This document shows, piece after piece, positions 44,811-57,882 of a DNA stretch of 64,000 bases; within the stretch, counting starts at the first letter, position 1; every line of letters begins with the position of its first letter. Source of the DNA: Chenopodium formosanum (Eukaryota > Streptophyta > Magnoliopsida > Caryophyllales > Amaranthaceae); contig CM044875.1 in the NCBI GenBank assembly GCA_024500155.1, positions 21,454,703 to 21,518,702 on the forward strand, in the 5' to 3' direction. Below the pieces are notes generated by a model. That model was not told the origin of the DNA, did not search any database, and worked only from the letters and a program-made list of their open reading frames with translations. The translations under genes and the position numbers were made by a program.

Positions 44811-45717
44811 GGGTAGCGACCCATCACGACTTTTCACATTGATTTTCTAGAAGAAAGATTGGTAGGGAATGCAACATTAGGAAGAATAACTACAAAAACA
44901 TCATTAAAATACCAAGTTTCCTAATATACCTATCCCTCTTATGCCAATTCCAATTACTAATTCCAATTCTTAAGACCAAAGGCCAAAGCTAAAAATTCTC
45001 TCTACCTATGAGAATATCTTTCCAAATTTATGAGTGAGAAACTTTCAAATTACAGTTAAAAAAAAGAAGGCTGATCTATCAAAGTATTTCTCAGTAAACT
45101 TCAATTCTCCACCCAACCCCTTAATATGTACCCTGAAAACTTACCTTGTAATTGATCAAATCGAACTGATAACATATCCACTCCTATAAAGGGATCTTCG
45201 AGCATATATTAAATTTATAAACAAAATTTCTTTACAACTGTGCATATATCGACTGCAAATTGATAAATCAGATATGTATGACAGCAGCCCCAAAAATTCA
45301 ACACTTTCCTAAGGAGGGCTTCCTTGTATTTCGGCACTAACACTAATGCTAACTCATCTTTGGGAGGAGGATGAACTATGAATGATACATGCTGAGCAGG
45401 ATCAGATAACAGTCCATACGTCATTGGGCGATACAGTGCAAAGAGTAAAAATCAAATGTGACTGAGATACATGTTTATATACAAGGAAACTAAAGGCCCA
45501 TCCTTAGTATTTGCAACTTGGAATTATATTGCACATCAAGGAGTCCCTCAATCCTTTGCACAAAAGCCAGATTATCTGGACCAAAAATTTCTGCCTAACC
45601 TGAACAACAGAGAAGAAATTTATTATTATAAATTATACAACAGCAAAATGAAAACATGTTAACAATTTGAGCTATGCCAACACTTACAGCCATTGCCAAT
45701 TAGCTATACTACAATGC
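44811..45717. other. downstream region of the HUA2-like gene
   Basis: This contains the 3' UTR of the minus-strand gene. AATAAA on the minus strand lies at 45619-45624, about 95 nt after the stop. A 69-codon minus ORF (45215-45424) resembles nothing known to me. Confidence 0.45.
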
Positions 45718-48700
45718 TCATCTTGGTCGCCAATAGCCAGGAGCTGCAACAAGAGTCTTTTAATCACCGAACATAGGAAACTAAGAAATAGCAAAATCAA
45801 AGCAGGACCAAACACTCAAGTGAAAAATGAAGACATGGCACAAACCTCTTGCGGCCACTGGTATACTACCATCACAAGGCGGTCCACCAGACATGTGATT
45901 TCCATGGTGCATTGGACGAGGAGGAAATCCCCACCCATGGTTAGGTGGTCTCATTGGTTCACATGGACCTGAAAATGTTGAACACAAGTTAAGAATCTGG
46001 AAATGCATAAATCCCAAAAACAATATTATAGTGTCTTCAAAACAGCAATAATCCGTAGATTATTAAATTTCAAGGTACTATATAAATTGGATGTCTTACT
46101 GGGGTATGGAGGTCTAGAATATCCCCAGCTATCTGTCAACTCATGTCTCGGCTGCCTAACATCGTGGTCTCCATAAAATTGGCCACCATCTACACTCTGA
46201 GCAAAGCGGGACCGGTCATAGTAGGGTGGGGGTGCAACCTCCCTTTGTGGCCGGACTTGTTGATCTGGCTGAAGGTAAGAAAATTGATTGGATGAGGATG
46301 GATATGGTGGCCTGGCATTATAAGCTTTTCCGTACAAATTCCCATCCATCGGTTGAAGATTATTCCCTGGTGCCACATGATTATGCATTACAGGATAGGA
46401 ATTGTAAGAGCAGCTAGTTGATGTAGGCATTTGCATTGGATGGTGCATTCCGGAAACCGGAGGTCGTGCTGACATTGCTTCTTGCATATTCTGCAACCAA
46501 AGAGATACGGGCATCAAATTAAAAATCAATAATCAATAACCAATAACAATAATACATCCATAGAGAAACTTGAAATAAGAGAATAAAATAGATCACTCCT
46601 AAGGGTACGTCAATAAGAAGGTTTTGGAGTGCTGAAGGATCCTAAATCTCAGAACCTCATAACCCCAAACACTATAAATCACAAAAGACTGTATTGTAAG
46701 GGTCTGCATAAATTACACTCTATCATCCCATTCCCACCCAAACTACACACACAATAAACAAATTATGATATACGTAGTATAACTTTTTAAGGCGAAAAAA
46801 CCTCATACAAAAATAAAGAAAAGAAAAGAAAATTTCAAAAAAAAAAAAAAAAAAAAACTTAGAGGTGAGGGGTGTACACAACCGACCCACCATCAGGTAA
46901 TAAAAGGAGCACAAAAGGGAGGGGGTAAAATAAAACATCTTAAATTGCATATATAGTTTTAAACTTACATTTCTACCAACATGAAGCTGTGAATCAACAT
47001 CCATATGAGGCACATTAGAGACATTAGGAGCAAGTGGTGGCGGTGGTGGTGGTGGGGGTGGCGGCGGTGGTGGAAGAGGTGGGAGTGGGGGTGGGGATGA
47101 AGGTAAAGGAGGTGCTCGAGGAGGAACATCATGAGGTAATGGTGGAACAAATGAGGTAAATTGCTCTTTACAATTGTGTGCATCAAGAGAAGTATCCGTA
47201 GCAGTAGAAGTAGCAGTAGCAGCAGAAGCAGTTGGATCCATTTTAATATCACTTGAGGGCGCCACATCCTCCATTTCAAGCTCGCCATCAACATCCTCTA
47301 AGATATGTCTGTGCTTCACGGTTGCAGTCGCAGGAGTCTTTTCCTGTGGCTCTTGATATTTAGAATCATGCTCAGGAGTTACAGCCTCAAAACTCCCTCC
47401 ATCAGAATCACTCCCATAATCTTCTTCCTTCAGCATACGGGGCATGCAAAATCCAGGAAGCTGAAAACTTGAATTGCTGAAAAAAATGGGGAAAAAAACA
47501 ATTTAATATCTTTACCATTCAACACATTGCAGCTAAAAGATAAATTAAACACCATTCTAAAGTGGACATAATCACTACAAATTTATCACTACAAACGTTA
47601 ACCAAAGTTTTCAAGGGACCAATGCTGCTAGAATTCAAAATTTGTCCAGATAACTACTGAGTCCAATGGTGTAATATTTTGTTAGAGATCATGCCTTATT
47701 CCCCTTTTCTTCCTTTCATCATATATTATCGCATATTTAACAAATTAAGAGGACATCCCTCTCCATTCCCGTCAAAAAAAATTATGAGGATCAACATGGA
47801 AACTATCATCAATAAACCAAAGTGACCACATAAAATTAAGAATCATCATTAAAAAAAAAGCTTCAAATTACCCTTCAACCATAATCTGGTTCCATTTGGT
47901 GCCTCTACAATACCCAAAGGAATCCATGCACTCTACATTTATTTAGGATAGCAATATAGAAGGGAAAGGAAGTAAAGAGAGGAAGGGAAATAACTCTCCT
48001 GCACTTCGTCCCTCTGCAGCTAAAGGATCCAAACTAAATGCAATACCACTATTTACCAAAATTGTCAAGGGACCAACTCAGCTAAAGTTCAATATTTGGC
48101 CAAAGAAATAGCCAATTAAGTAAAATTCCATTATAAATAATGCCATTAGTCCCCTTTTCTTCCTTTCATCAAGAAAACAAAACCGCAAATTTAACAAATT
48201 GAAGGCAACCTGCTATAAATCAACCATTCAATGAAAGGAGAAAATATTAGGTAGTGCAATATAATTCAGTTAGTAGTGTCTTGAGGGAAATAAGTTAGTT
48301 GGAGTAATATTAGATGTATGGAAATATTTTAAATACTGAAAGCATGTTTTAATTTAGCTTAATTAAGCTAAATTGGAAGAGAATCCATCTATCACATATG
48401 AATTATCATTTACTTTGTTGTAATTTCCAAATTATAATCAATCAAACTCCTCCTCCTTGCTTTATTCTTGCATTTAAAATTTAGTTAGTAGCACAACAAA
48501 CCATATTGGGATCAGCTTATTCACGATTAGCAATCACCATCATTGTTCTATCAACTGGTTTCATTTTGTGCTATAATCCAGATGAAGCCATATATCTAAG
48601 AGATAACTACTTCCCTTACTCAGATAAAGAATTAATTGAACAAAACTACATCCTGTGAGCATCTTTCACATTGTAATCCAATGCAAGCTCTGCTTAGCAA

Positions 48701-51700
48701 AGGCATTTAGTGGTTTGGGCCTTTCAGCATAAAGACCAAAGCTATTTATATGTTTTTAGTAGTACACTTGTAATATACTTTTGAAAGTGGCAGTTTGCAT
48801 TAGACCCTATAAAATATACTTCTACTAAGATTTATAATCATATTTGTTATAGACTTATATTAATAAAAATCGTCAGATATCATAACATAGCAATTCCCCC
48901 CCCCCCCCTATAGTCCTCATTTTTTTTCTTTAGTTTCAACCATATTCATTATCTTTGACCCTCTATCCATTAAAGCTCTTTTCCCTAAATTCTAAAGGTT
49001 GGGACTCCCAACTTTAGTAAAATTAGTATAGCAAGTTAGAAACCTAGAATAAAGGTAAACTTCATATGTTTCCCAATACATGCAGCATATTGACTTCCAC
49101 ATATGTCAATGCACAAATTTGATTATAAATTTTAATATAATACAATGAAGCTAATAAAACAACATTTTGCATAATTGCATTACTTTTTAATATATTAGGA
49201 AAATTGTTGTCAAAGCCAATATATATATGAATATTGCAAAGAGTTAAAATATGGCACATTTTGAGAAACAGAGTTAGTACAGGTTATAGCCTTGTAAGCT
49301 ATTAGGAGTCGATGGAAAGAGGAAATAATCAGCAAAAATTTTTGTAAGTTTTTATCTCCTCTTCTCCAAAATGGGAGACATATGAGACATGAAGAGAGGG
49401 ATAACACTACACTCAAAGGCACTCTCTTAATATAAATGATGCAATGAGAGATGTAGAGGTAACCTGAAGCATAGGCGCAACCAGGCAAGGCACTTTCATT
49501 ATGTCTACCCACCTAACCCTTTTGGAAAATTATTTTATTTCTTAACTTTTGTGTTGTAAAAATTTTCAGTAAAAGAGCACCAAAATCGATGAAAATACAT
49601 AAATAAAAGCCCATACCAATGTAACTTATAGATAGACCAAGAGAGAGTTGACCTTGAAAAGATTTTTCAGTGACAGCTCTGGGAGGCTGCCTTGTAGTGC
49701 CAACAATAACCAAGAAAAAAATAGCAACAATCTTTACATATCAATCGAGCACCAATTGTGAAATTCACCAAACTTTTAAATTTACAGCTTTGACGAGATT
49801 GGGGGATTTAAATTCACGGATCAATTTGAAGAAATTTCATGCAATTAATGAGAAATTTAGTCAAATTTGAATAGTAAAACCTTGTTAGATTTTAATTGAC
49901 AGAAAATATGAACTCATCAAGTTTCAAAATTAGATTTTCTCTATTTCGCATTAATAAAGTGTGTGGCAATAAATGGGTCCCACAACTCCTACCGTACACT
50001 ACAAAGTGAGGTATTTTCTTAAAGCCCAGACTCACCCCCTCGCTAAGTTGTGCCTTGAGCCTAATACCATTAAGACGCGACTTTTTAGCAAAAACCAATC
50101 TAGATGTTTTGGACTCCAAGCTTTGCAAAAATACAATATTAAAGGAGGTGAGAAGCATGAGGGAATTGAGGAAATTAAAAAAACAAAAAAAAACACACAC
50201 ACACACACACATAAATACAAGAAAAGCAAGCACCTCACACTTGAGGTGATGAAGCCAACATCTCATTGCATTGAAACTAATATATGTAACAATTAGATAA
50301 GAAAACTAACCACAATTTCATCAGAGCTCTTAATTTCAACCCACAACCAACAGCAGCAACAACAAAAAATAAAATAAATAAATAAGCTTGTGAATTATGT
50401 AACCATATTTGACTCCAACATGCATGCAAGTCATCCAATATTTACAATACACTTCCTCCGTTTCCTAATATTTGCAAACAAACATCTCAGTAGGCATTTT
50501 GAGAACGATTTTTAAAGGGTAACAAACATATTAGTTAGTCTAAATAACTATAACACCGCTAAGAGAGTGTATTGGATTTCAAAAATTAAAAGCAACATAA
50601 TTTAATTTTGTCCATTAACCTTCTCCAATCTAGACCGAAAATGACTTGGTTGGAAGGAGTTAGGAAGGATATGAAACATATGGATTTGCACAAGAATGAG
50701 TTATTTGATCGTAAGGGATGGAGAAGGAAGATTTTTGTGAATGACAATACGGAATAATCACTTTAAGTTCATGTAGTCGACCACAATTATGGGATTAAGG
50801 CTTTGATTGATTGATTAACCTTTTACAATCTCTTTGTTAAAATGTGTTAAATAGAACTTGGTTGCAAGTATTTAGAAACGAAAGAAGTATAAAGAGGTTG
50901 GGTGCAATTCTTTAAATGCATAAATAAACAAAAGCTTACCATATCAGTATGAGATACTTCAAATTTGTGAACATTCTACAATAGTCATTGAAAAATGACT
51001 ACCGCAACATTTAAAATTAGACGGTTGTGATTTAATAATTATTGAACTATTTTATACGTTAAAATTAATTAGAATTCATTTTCCTTATTTTAGATATTCA
51101 ATTAAATTTTTGAAAATTGATAAAATTATATATAGAGATGAGAGAAGGGAAAGAATAATTAATAAAAGTTGTATTCAATCCATTAAAAAACAAACTACAT
51201 AGCAACATATATATAGTGCAAAATAACTAAGCTATAAGTAAGAAACATGATCCCATGATCATTGATCATGCTAACATTAACCCACTAAATTAATCCACTA
51301 CTATTATGACTCCACTAACATTAGGAGTTAACTAACCACTAAGGCACTAACAATTTGAAGGAAATATTCCAACAAAAATAAATTATTCCAATTTTCAATT
51401 TTTAATTCAAATTAATTTATGAAATTCAGTTTTAATTATTAATAATATAATTAAAAATCAGAAAAATAAAATATTTTTTTAATAGTAAATAATTAAATTG
51501 ATTTTTAATTGATAAATTAACATTTAAAAACAATTCAAAAATCATTAAATCTTAACCGTTAATGTCTAAAAATTTTAGATGACAGTTTTCAAACGACAAC
51601 CATAGAATCATTCTCAAATTTGACGCTTTTACAAACTCCCAAAAAATTGGATCCTTTAGCACCAATTGAAAGGCGCGTTCATGGCAATTGATGAACAGAA

Positions 51701-54700
51701 ACTAAAAATTTGGAAGAGTAGATGGAATTCGAGGTTCTCATGTAAAGGTGGCCGAAAACCACAAGGAAGCGTTAATCTAGGAGAGCAAGCCTCCCAACGA
51801 CAACCAGCCACCAGTGAACAAATCTGTTTATTCCAATTAAGAACCGCTATTGTTGCTAATTATAACTTATAAGAAAGAAAAAAAATATAATGCTATGTGA
51901 AAATGTGCAATCCCTGAAGACTTGCTACTATGCCAAGTCATACAAGGCCGTGAGGATGTAAGAGTCTGTATGCTTTTGCAAGCATTTAAGCCACCTCTAG
52001 CTATTATCTACGAGAATATTTCATCCCTCTTAATGTTTCAACAGTCTCAGAGCTTCAGAAGCAATTTTAGCACCTCCACAATTTATTACTTTCTCCCTAA
52101 GCTATTCCTAGAGTTTCAAGAATGGTAAAATGCACAATTGGAACATTTAAGTGCAACTTAGCCAGTAAACAGCATTCCATTGACCACCTAGAATTATAGT
52201 CCCACTAAACATCGGGATTCTTCAAGACTTTTAGGTATAACTTAGACCATTATTATATTCCAATATAAATACATTCTTTTTAGTTTTTATGGGTGTTGCA
52301 ACTTGCAAGAATTGTTAAAACATCCATTAAAAGAAGGAAATTTTGACATTTGCTACCACTAAAAACACCATGTTTCACATTTGCTACCTGTTTAATATTT
52401 TTTTTTACTTTACTACCACCTAAACCAGAGATTGTTAAAAATAACTACCACTTAACGGAATCTGTTAGGGTTCCGTTAAGTTTATTAAAAAAAAAAAAAA
52501 AAAAAAAAATTACAAAAACAAAGGAAAAAAACCCAACCACCCTCAATAGCTAGCCCCTTCCCGTTCGCCACCCCTCCCCCTTCCCTCTGCCAGCGGCCGG
52601 CGCCCAAAGCTTCGGCCGGTGCCGGCGACCCTACCATCCTCCCTTTTCCCCAACCTATGCAGCATACCCCCCTCCCTTTATCCCTTCTTGCTAACATTCC
52701 AATCAAGAGATCAATCAAAGCTTTTTTCGCCCTGCGAATTTGACCTTCACCTAAACTCTTATGATTATCAAGAGCACAAATCACAATTTCCAACAATTTC
52801 TCCCATTGTCTAATCTGTTCAATTCATCTCTAATTACATTACAAACATCAAGAGCTTTAACACTTCTTTCATAAAATTGCTCTGCTACTTGTTTTTGAAA
52901 CGTTTCGAGCTCGCATTCTTGATTTGTTGGGTCATGTGAACCCTCCATTGTTGAATGAACTTGACCTTGATCACGTCTTATGCTCAAAATCGAACGGCCG
53001 AAATTCGTCAACGGACTCCCTGAACCTTGGTAATCTGTTGTGGGCATTTCTCAGAGAAAATACCCACTAATTTTTTTTTTATTTGGGTATCAATTAAATT
53101 CAATCAGTAACGATTTTCTTTTTTTTTTTTTTTTTTGATTTGGGTGTTAGAAAAAGTCATCAAAATCTAATCTTTTGCCGACATTTCACAAATTTTTTGA
53201 TTTGGGTGTTGGAAAAATTGCAAAAAGATGTCTAAAAATGGTGAAATTTGTGAAAATTGGAGAAATTAAGAAATGCCCGGAAAAGAAAAAATGAAGAAAA
53301 ATGAAAAGAGAGGTTCAAAAATGAAGAAAAGATTGAAGATTGCAGAAAATTTAGGAGAAAGAAAATGGGGGGGGAGTGGAAGGTTGCTGGAAGGTGGCTG
53401 AATGGTGGAGTGGACCCCACTGGCGGAAACAATAACAGAATAAGGTATGTGGTAGTTATTTTTAACAAACTCTAATTTAGGTGGTAATAAAGTAAAAAAA
53501 AAAAAAAAAAATTAACAGGTAGTAAATGTGAAACATAGTGTTTTTAGTGGTAGCAAATGTCAAAATTTCCTTAAAAGAATATATTGCAAGTATAAACAGA
53601 GGAAATATGTTATTATATTAATATAAATCATCTTATCATACATAAGTTGTAAATGGAAGTTGTACTATCTTTTTACACAATGCATACACAACTTAAACAG
53701 GTTTTTGGCAACTCATTCTTATCTACAGAAAAATTGACTATGAAAAAAAAATGGAGAACTTATTCAACTAAGAAAATTAATCACATGTAGAGATGTGGAC
53801 AGAGAGTAGAATGTTACCTCCCATACTCATCTACCAGCATGCCTTCCATGTCTCGTAAAGGATCATCAAATGATCTCTCCGTCCTTGACATGCGACGAGA
53901 ATAGCCACCAGTAGAAGAGGAACAATTAAGTGAGTCAATCTCCCGTATATGTTGACAGATAATGGATTCTGGGAGGATCCTTCTTTCTAGCCAAAGCCGT
54001 AAGACCTGAAACAGAAGATAGATGTCAAAATTGACCATGCTTATGATAGTATTACAATTGCAGATAACCAGAACTGAACTCAACATAAGCTGGGTAAAAA
54101 ATTATTGTTGTTAAACTTGCCTTCAGGCATTGCCTACGATTTTCTCTCCCAGCTTGACCAGGTGGAGCAGCAGCTGACAACATGCGTGCAAGGTTTTCTT
54201 TGACAGCAGATATATATATACCACCAACTTCACCTGGACACAGAAATTTTAATTCACAAAGCAAAAAAAAAAAAACCCACAACAAGGCATTGCAAGCAAT
54301 CATGCTACATTTAATTATGGAAACAAGCAAAAGTATTTGCATGATAGTAACAGTGATAAAAACATACCTTTCAAAGCTCGAGAGCATTGGGCAATAGAAT
54401 CCACAAGGAAGAATAGATCTACTCGCCGACGCATGCTTGACTCTTTCTCCAAATAGAGAGCAAGAAGATCTACCACCTACTCAAACTCTTAGTCAACACT
54501 GTAATACCTCTAAAAACTACAAATATAGATAAAATTTATAGAACTCCATCCATCAAAAAGTGATGATCTAAAATTCACATTTTATTGTCCTCAAAAACAG
54601 TGCCAAAAGTTTATAATTATTAAAAAGAATCCAACTCTTCATACATGTATAAATTAACTGACTGAACCTTTGAGACAATATGGCTATCACTTAACCCATC

Positions 54701-57700
54701 ATGACATTGTTACAGCAGAACCAACATTTATGATGTTCGGCTATTGAGCTAAATGTGGGACCAGATTTCAACAGAAGCAGAATGTAAATGTACTGAATAC
54801 TGAGTATATTATACATTATTTTAAACGAAAGCAACCTTCTATCATACACCTGTGCCTCTGAGCTTGGACTTCCGGTTTGAAAATTACAAAATATTTTCTA
54901 GACAACTATATACATGTAAACCCCCATCCAGAAATAAATAAGAAAAAATAGCAAGAAAACTTCAACCATATGCAGCTAACAAGTTCACAAAGATCATTAA
55001 AATAAAATATTTAGAGAGTTGCTCATACCTCAACAGCACTGCCAAATTTTACACAATCAACTGCGATTCGAGTTGCCTTGCCTATGCTTTCTTTAGTTCT
55101 AGTCAAAATCCCAAGTGAAAATTCAAGCGAAGCAAGAGTAGCTTTTACTTCTGCTAGATTAGTTCTTTCCCCTGACTTAACCTGAAGACACATATCAGCA
55201 TCTAAAACTTTACTTTCAGAAGCATCTGCAGCTAGCCTAGCAAGAGGAAACTTGGCATCAATGGCTTCACCCTCCCTACGCAGAGAATGATAACTGTTAT
55301 CTGAGGCAGCTACAAGGTTGTTTAAATGAGAAACATGCTTCTGCTTTTCTACTTCAGCGGGAAGGGTAATTGTAGATTTACTATCATCATTTAAATCATT
55401 TGACTGAACACCAGATACTGCATCATGACATATTTGTTGTGAAGCATTCAATGGCAGTGATGAAGAGGCATCCATTCTTACATCCGTTGTACTTTCAACT
55501 TCGTTCAGAGTTTTACATCTGAGATTACAAGCCAAAGTAGCACACAATTAATGAGATAAACCAGCCCCAGAGATGCAAAACTTAAAGAAAATAAAATGAG
55601 CAACAAATGAGGAAAAAGTGATCAGCAAAATTACTTACAAACTAACAGCTTCAGTCATTTTGGTCATTACAACCTTCAAATTTTCATTTGTTGCAAAATT
55701 TTCAGCCTTTCCATTACAGAGACCTAAAGTAGTACCATTACTGCATCCCACATTTGTATCTTTATCTTCCCCTAATTCAGAGTTTACGTCCTTTCCAGAT
55801 TGCAGCTTATTCTCAGGCTTGTTACATTCTGTCCCACATTCATCCATTTCTTCTTCCCCTACCTTGCTTAAGACCTCCAAGTGAGGCTGAGTTAGTACAG
55901 TAGACAGTGATTCTGACAGCCCTGACTCAGGAACACTGCTTAAAAAGGCTTGTGAAGCCTCTGGGAGGATATCGACAGACACAATAGTGATCTCTGTCCC
56001 ACTGGGACCTTTATTTTCTACACAAACAGTCACTTCCTTAGAATTATCTTTGGATTCAGTCTTTTCAGTGTCCAAAATCCTGTGAGGTGAATCCAACATA
56101 GACACGTCTTGAAATGACGTAGTTATTACTTCATAAATGGTTGGATCAGAAATGTTAGAAGGTCCAGCACAATCATCATGGAAAGTATTATTACAGTTCA
56201 AGGAATCGTGATGTGACTCCAGGTCATTGCCTGCTTCGTCACTAACATGCATATCAGAGTTAGTCTCAGCAAGAGGGAAATGAGACACTTCGGTCTCAAC
56301 TGGTGTTTGACTCTCTTCAGCAGCATTAGCTGACATGGCTTCTAAGGCCCGATGAAGGCGCTTAGATGGAGGTAAGGCAGCTTCACCATCAAAGACACAG
56401 CCAAACGGGAGATTTGTCTTAGTCTTCAAAGGCTGAGGCTTATCTTCAGGAATGTGGATACAATTATTCACCGGTGAAAATGCTACCGGCTCATTTACAA
56501 CACAGGAGTCAATTTCCTTTTGTGTCTGTGACTTATCCTCTGCAACCTCTACAACATTATCCACAGGCGACGACACAATTAGTTCATTCACAGTTAACAA
56601 ATCCTTAGGTGGACTGATATCATCATAATTCATGGAAGTACTTGTAGGCAGATGGATATCATCACAGTTCAAGGAAGTACTTGTAGGCGGATGGCTATCA
56701 TCACAGCTCAAGGAAGTGCTTGCTACCTTACAAGCACTAACTGGAACAGACCCTAAGGATTTTTCTTCAGCCTTCACAAGAAAATCAAGCTGCTGATGCT
56801 CTTCAGCTAGCATTTTTCCCATTCGAACTCTAGCGCGCTTTACTAGGGGTAAGTGTTCATCACTTTCATCCTTGTGATGATTTTCAATCAATTTTCCACA
56901 CAAGGATGGCAATGCCATAGTATCTTTTAGGACCTGTAACTCATTACTAACTTCATGATCAGATCTTGAAGTAGATTCTAGAATATCATTTTGAATTCGT
57001 TTTCTTCCTGGGTTCCTTTTTTTTCTCACAACAACAGTCTTTGCATGAAAATCAAGCCTTCTGCTCAATTCAAGACCTCTTTCAAAACCTTCACTGAACA
57101 AATCTAATTGTTCACGTTTATGGTCAGATTCAATGGCACTACCATCATTATTACCAAGGTTCTCAGAGTCAGCCATAGCAATTTCAGATCCATTATCTTC
57201 AACGGTTCCATTGGAATTACAAATGGGTGAATCCTCAACACTGGGAACATTCAGATCAGGTGATCTTTTACTCCTCTTGGCTCTTCTCAATGGACCATCT
57301 AAAAATCCATTTAAACCAATATCATCCAAAAGTTTACTATCACAACATTTCAAATCACCATTCTGTAGACCACGCGAATGAAATCTCAGGGAACTTCTGG
57401 ACCTTTGAACAGACACTTTCTTTTTGTTAGCAGACCGTTGAGGCTGACTGCTTCTAGACTTTTTTCTCAAAGTATAGGTATTAGGCATGGAAAAACTGGG
57501 TCCAGCAGCATTATTATCCTGTTCTTCTGATGCCACAGTTTGCTGCGTAGATTCTACTTCTGTAAGCGCTCCAACATCTTCCAAAGCAGTACCTGGTTCA
57601 TCTTTTGGTCTACAAGAATTAGGTGATTTCACAGTGGAATTATGTGTTGCATCAGGAACTCTTGCATTAGATGCATTAAGATCACCAGTTACAGCATTTT

Positions 57701-57882
57701 CAGCAGAAGCACCGCCAGAGCTCAGCCGATCATTCTGATTATTTTCCTTTAACTTCTCATAACAATCAACAATCTCCTGCACAGCTCGAACAAAATCAGC
57801 ACCTCTTCCTTGGCGCTTTCCCAGAAGAAATTCTTTCTTCTCATCTGTGAATTCTTCCACATCAGCAGGGTTGCAGAAGGCT
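45718..57882 (-). CDS. HUA2: HUA2/HULK-type PWWP-CID protein, nine visible exons, first exon(s) outside
   Basis: Minus-strand exons: 57882-55639, 55518-55029, 54476-54368, 54233-54121, 54005-53818, 47476-46969, 46490-46100, 45968-45846, 45743-45718. Phases fit throughout, giving about 1396 aa before TGA. The first exon opens with the second half of the PWWP domain (AFCNPADVEEFTDEKKEFLL, then GKGADF-like GRGADFVRAVQEIV), which reads histone marks. It continues into a long acidic/Ser-rich region with basic NLS-like clusters (KRSKRS, RKKRNPGRKR). Exons 3-6 encode the CID-like domain that binds the RNA polymerase II tail (RVDLFFLVDSIAQCSRALKG, LWLERRILPESII). The C-terminus is Pro-rich (about 13 Pro in a row) and ends GYWRPR. 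HUA2 in Arabidopsis promotes AGAMOUS and FLC pre-mRNA processing. Intron 5 uses a GC donor. Intron 6 is 6.3 kb. The paralogue (HUA2 or HULK1-3) is not resolved. Confidence 0.92.
46840..47476 (-). other. proline-rich exon 7 of the HUA2-like gene and intron 7 edge
   Basis: The exon begins CAATTCAAG after TTTTTTCAG, completing the Ser codon started in exon 6. It carries the family motif HILEDVDGELEMEDVAP and an uninterrupted poly-Pro run coded at about 47040-47080. It ends at 46969 before GTAAGT. Confidence 0.85.
50452..50887. mobile_element. Stowaway-type MITE (about 236 bp) split by a LINE
   Basis: The left end CTTCCTCCGTTTCCTAATAT (then TTGCAAAC) pairs with the right end, whose complement is CTTCTTTCGTTTCTAAATAC (then TTGCAACC). 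TA follows the right end and the left flank is CA. Removing the LINE and one target copy (200 bp) leaves about 236 bp, a usual Stowaway length. Confidence 0.7.
50632..50814 (+). mobile_element. 5'-truncated RTE-type LINE, 183 bp, with 17-bp target duplication
   Basis: The insert has the same 3' end as the LINE at 63.7 kb (ACTTGGTTGGAAGGAGTTAG, GATCGTAAGGGATGGA, and the tail TTGATTGATTGATT). It is flanked by TTAACCTTCTCCAATCT (50615-50631) and TTAACCTTTTACAATCT (50815-50831), which differ at two positions. Truncation from the 5' end is normal for LINE insertion. Confidence 0.8.
52336..53570 (-). mobile_element. Pack-MULE: Mutator-like element with long inverted repeats and captured gene
   Basis: Exact 9-bp target duplications TTAAAAGAA flank it (52327-52335 and 53571-53579). 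The terminal inverted repeats are about 115-130 bp. Both begin GGAAATTTTGACATTTGCTA and run through ACCACTAAAAACAC and TTGTTAAAAATAACTACCAC with few mismatches. Nine-base duplications and long inverted repeats define Mutator-like elements. The interior holds a fragment of a host gene instead of a transposase. Confidence 0.85.
52610..53047 (-). pseudogene. captured ROH1-family (DUF793/BYPASS-related) gene fragment
   Basis: From ATG at 53047 the minus strand encodes LTNFGRSILSIRRDQGQVHS and then VAEQFYERSVKALDVCNVIR. After a one-base shift near 52790 it continues LLEIVICALDNHKSLGEGQI and RRAKKALIDLLIGML. These are the conserved N-terminal segments of plant ROH1-like proteins, which bind Exo70 exocyst subunits. 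The segment between ETFQKQ and VAEQF that separates them in family members is missing, so the fragment was deleted internally. Beyond 52610 the sequence is GC-rich MULE filler. It has the same orientation as the HUA2-like host gene. Confidence 0.65.
56620..56738 (-). repeat. three tandem 39-bp (13-codon) units in the HUA2-like gene
   Basis: The protein reads STSLSCDDSHPPT, STSLNCDDIHLPT, STSMNYDDISPP in succession. The DNA units share GGAAGTACTTGTAGGC and ATATCATCACAG-type blocks at exact 39-bp spacing, so the reading frame is kept. Confidence 0.85.

Larger units (their letters stand above)
47477..53817 (-). other. 6.3-kb intron 6 of the HUA2-like gene
   Basis: The donor GGGAG|GTAACA is at 53817 and the acceptor TTTTTTCAG| at 47477. 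It carries a Stowaway interrupted by an RTE LINE (50452-50887) and a Pack-MULE (52336-53570). It also has a poly-C run (48896-48908), a (CA)n microsatellite (about 50190-50210) and otherwise AT-rich sequence without genes. Confidence 0.8.

Noticed and set aside
45215..45424. 69-codon minus ORF downstream of the HUA2-like gene
   Set aside because: It lies beyond the stop and the AATAAA, matches nothing I recognise and has no supporting context.
46190..46417. ORFs on both strands overlapping exon 8 of the HUA2-like gene
   Set aside because: They are shadow frames of the spliced coding exon.
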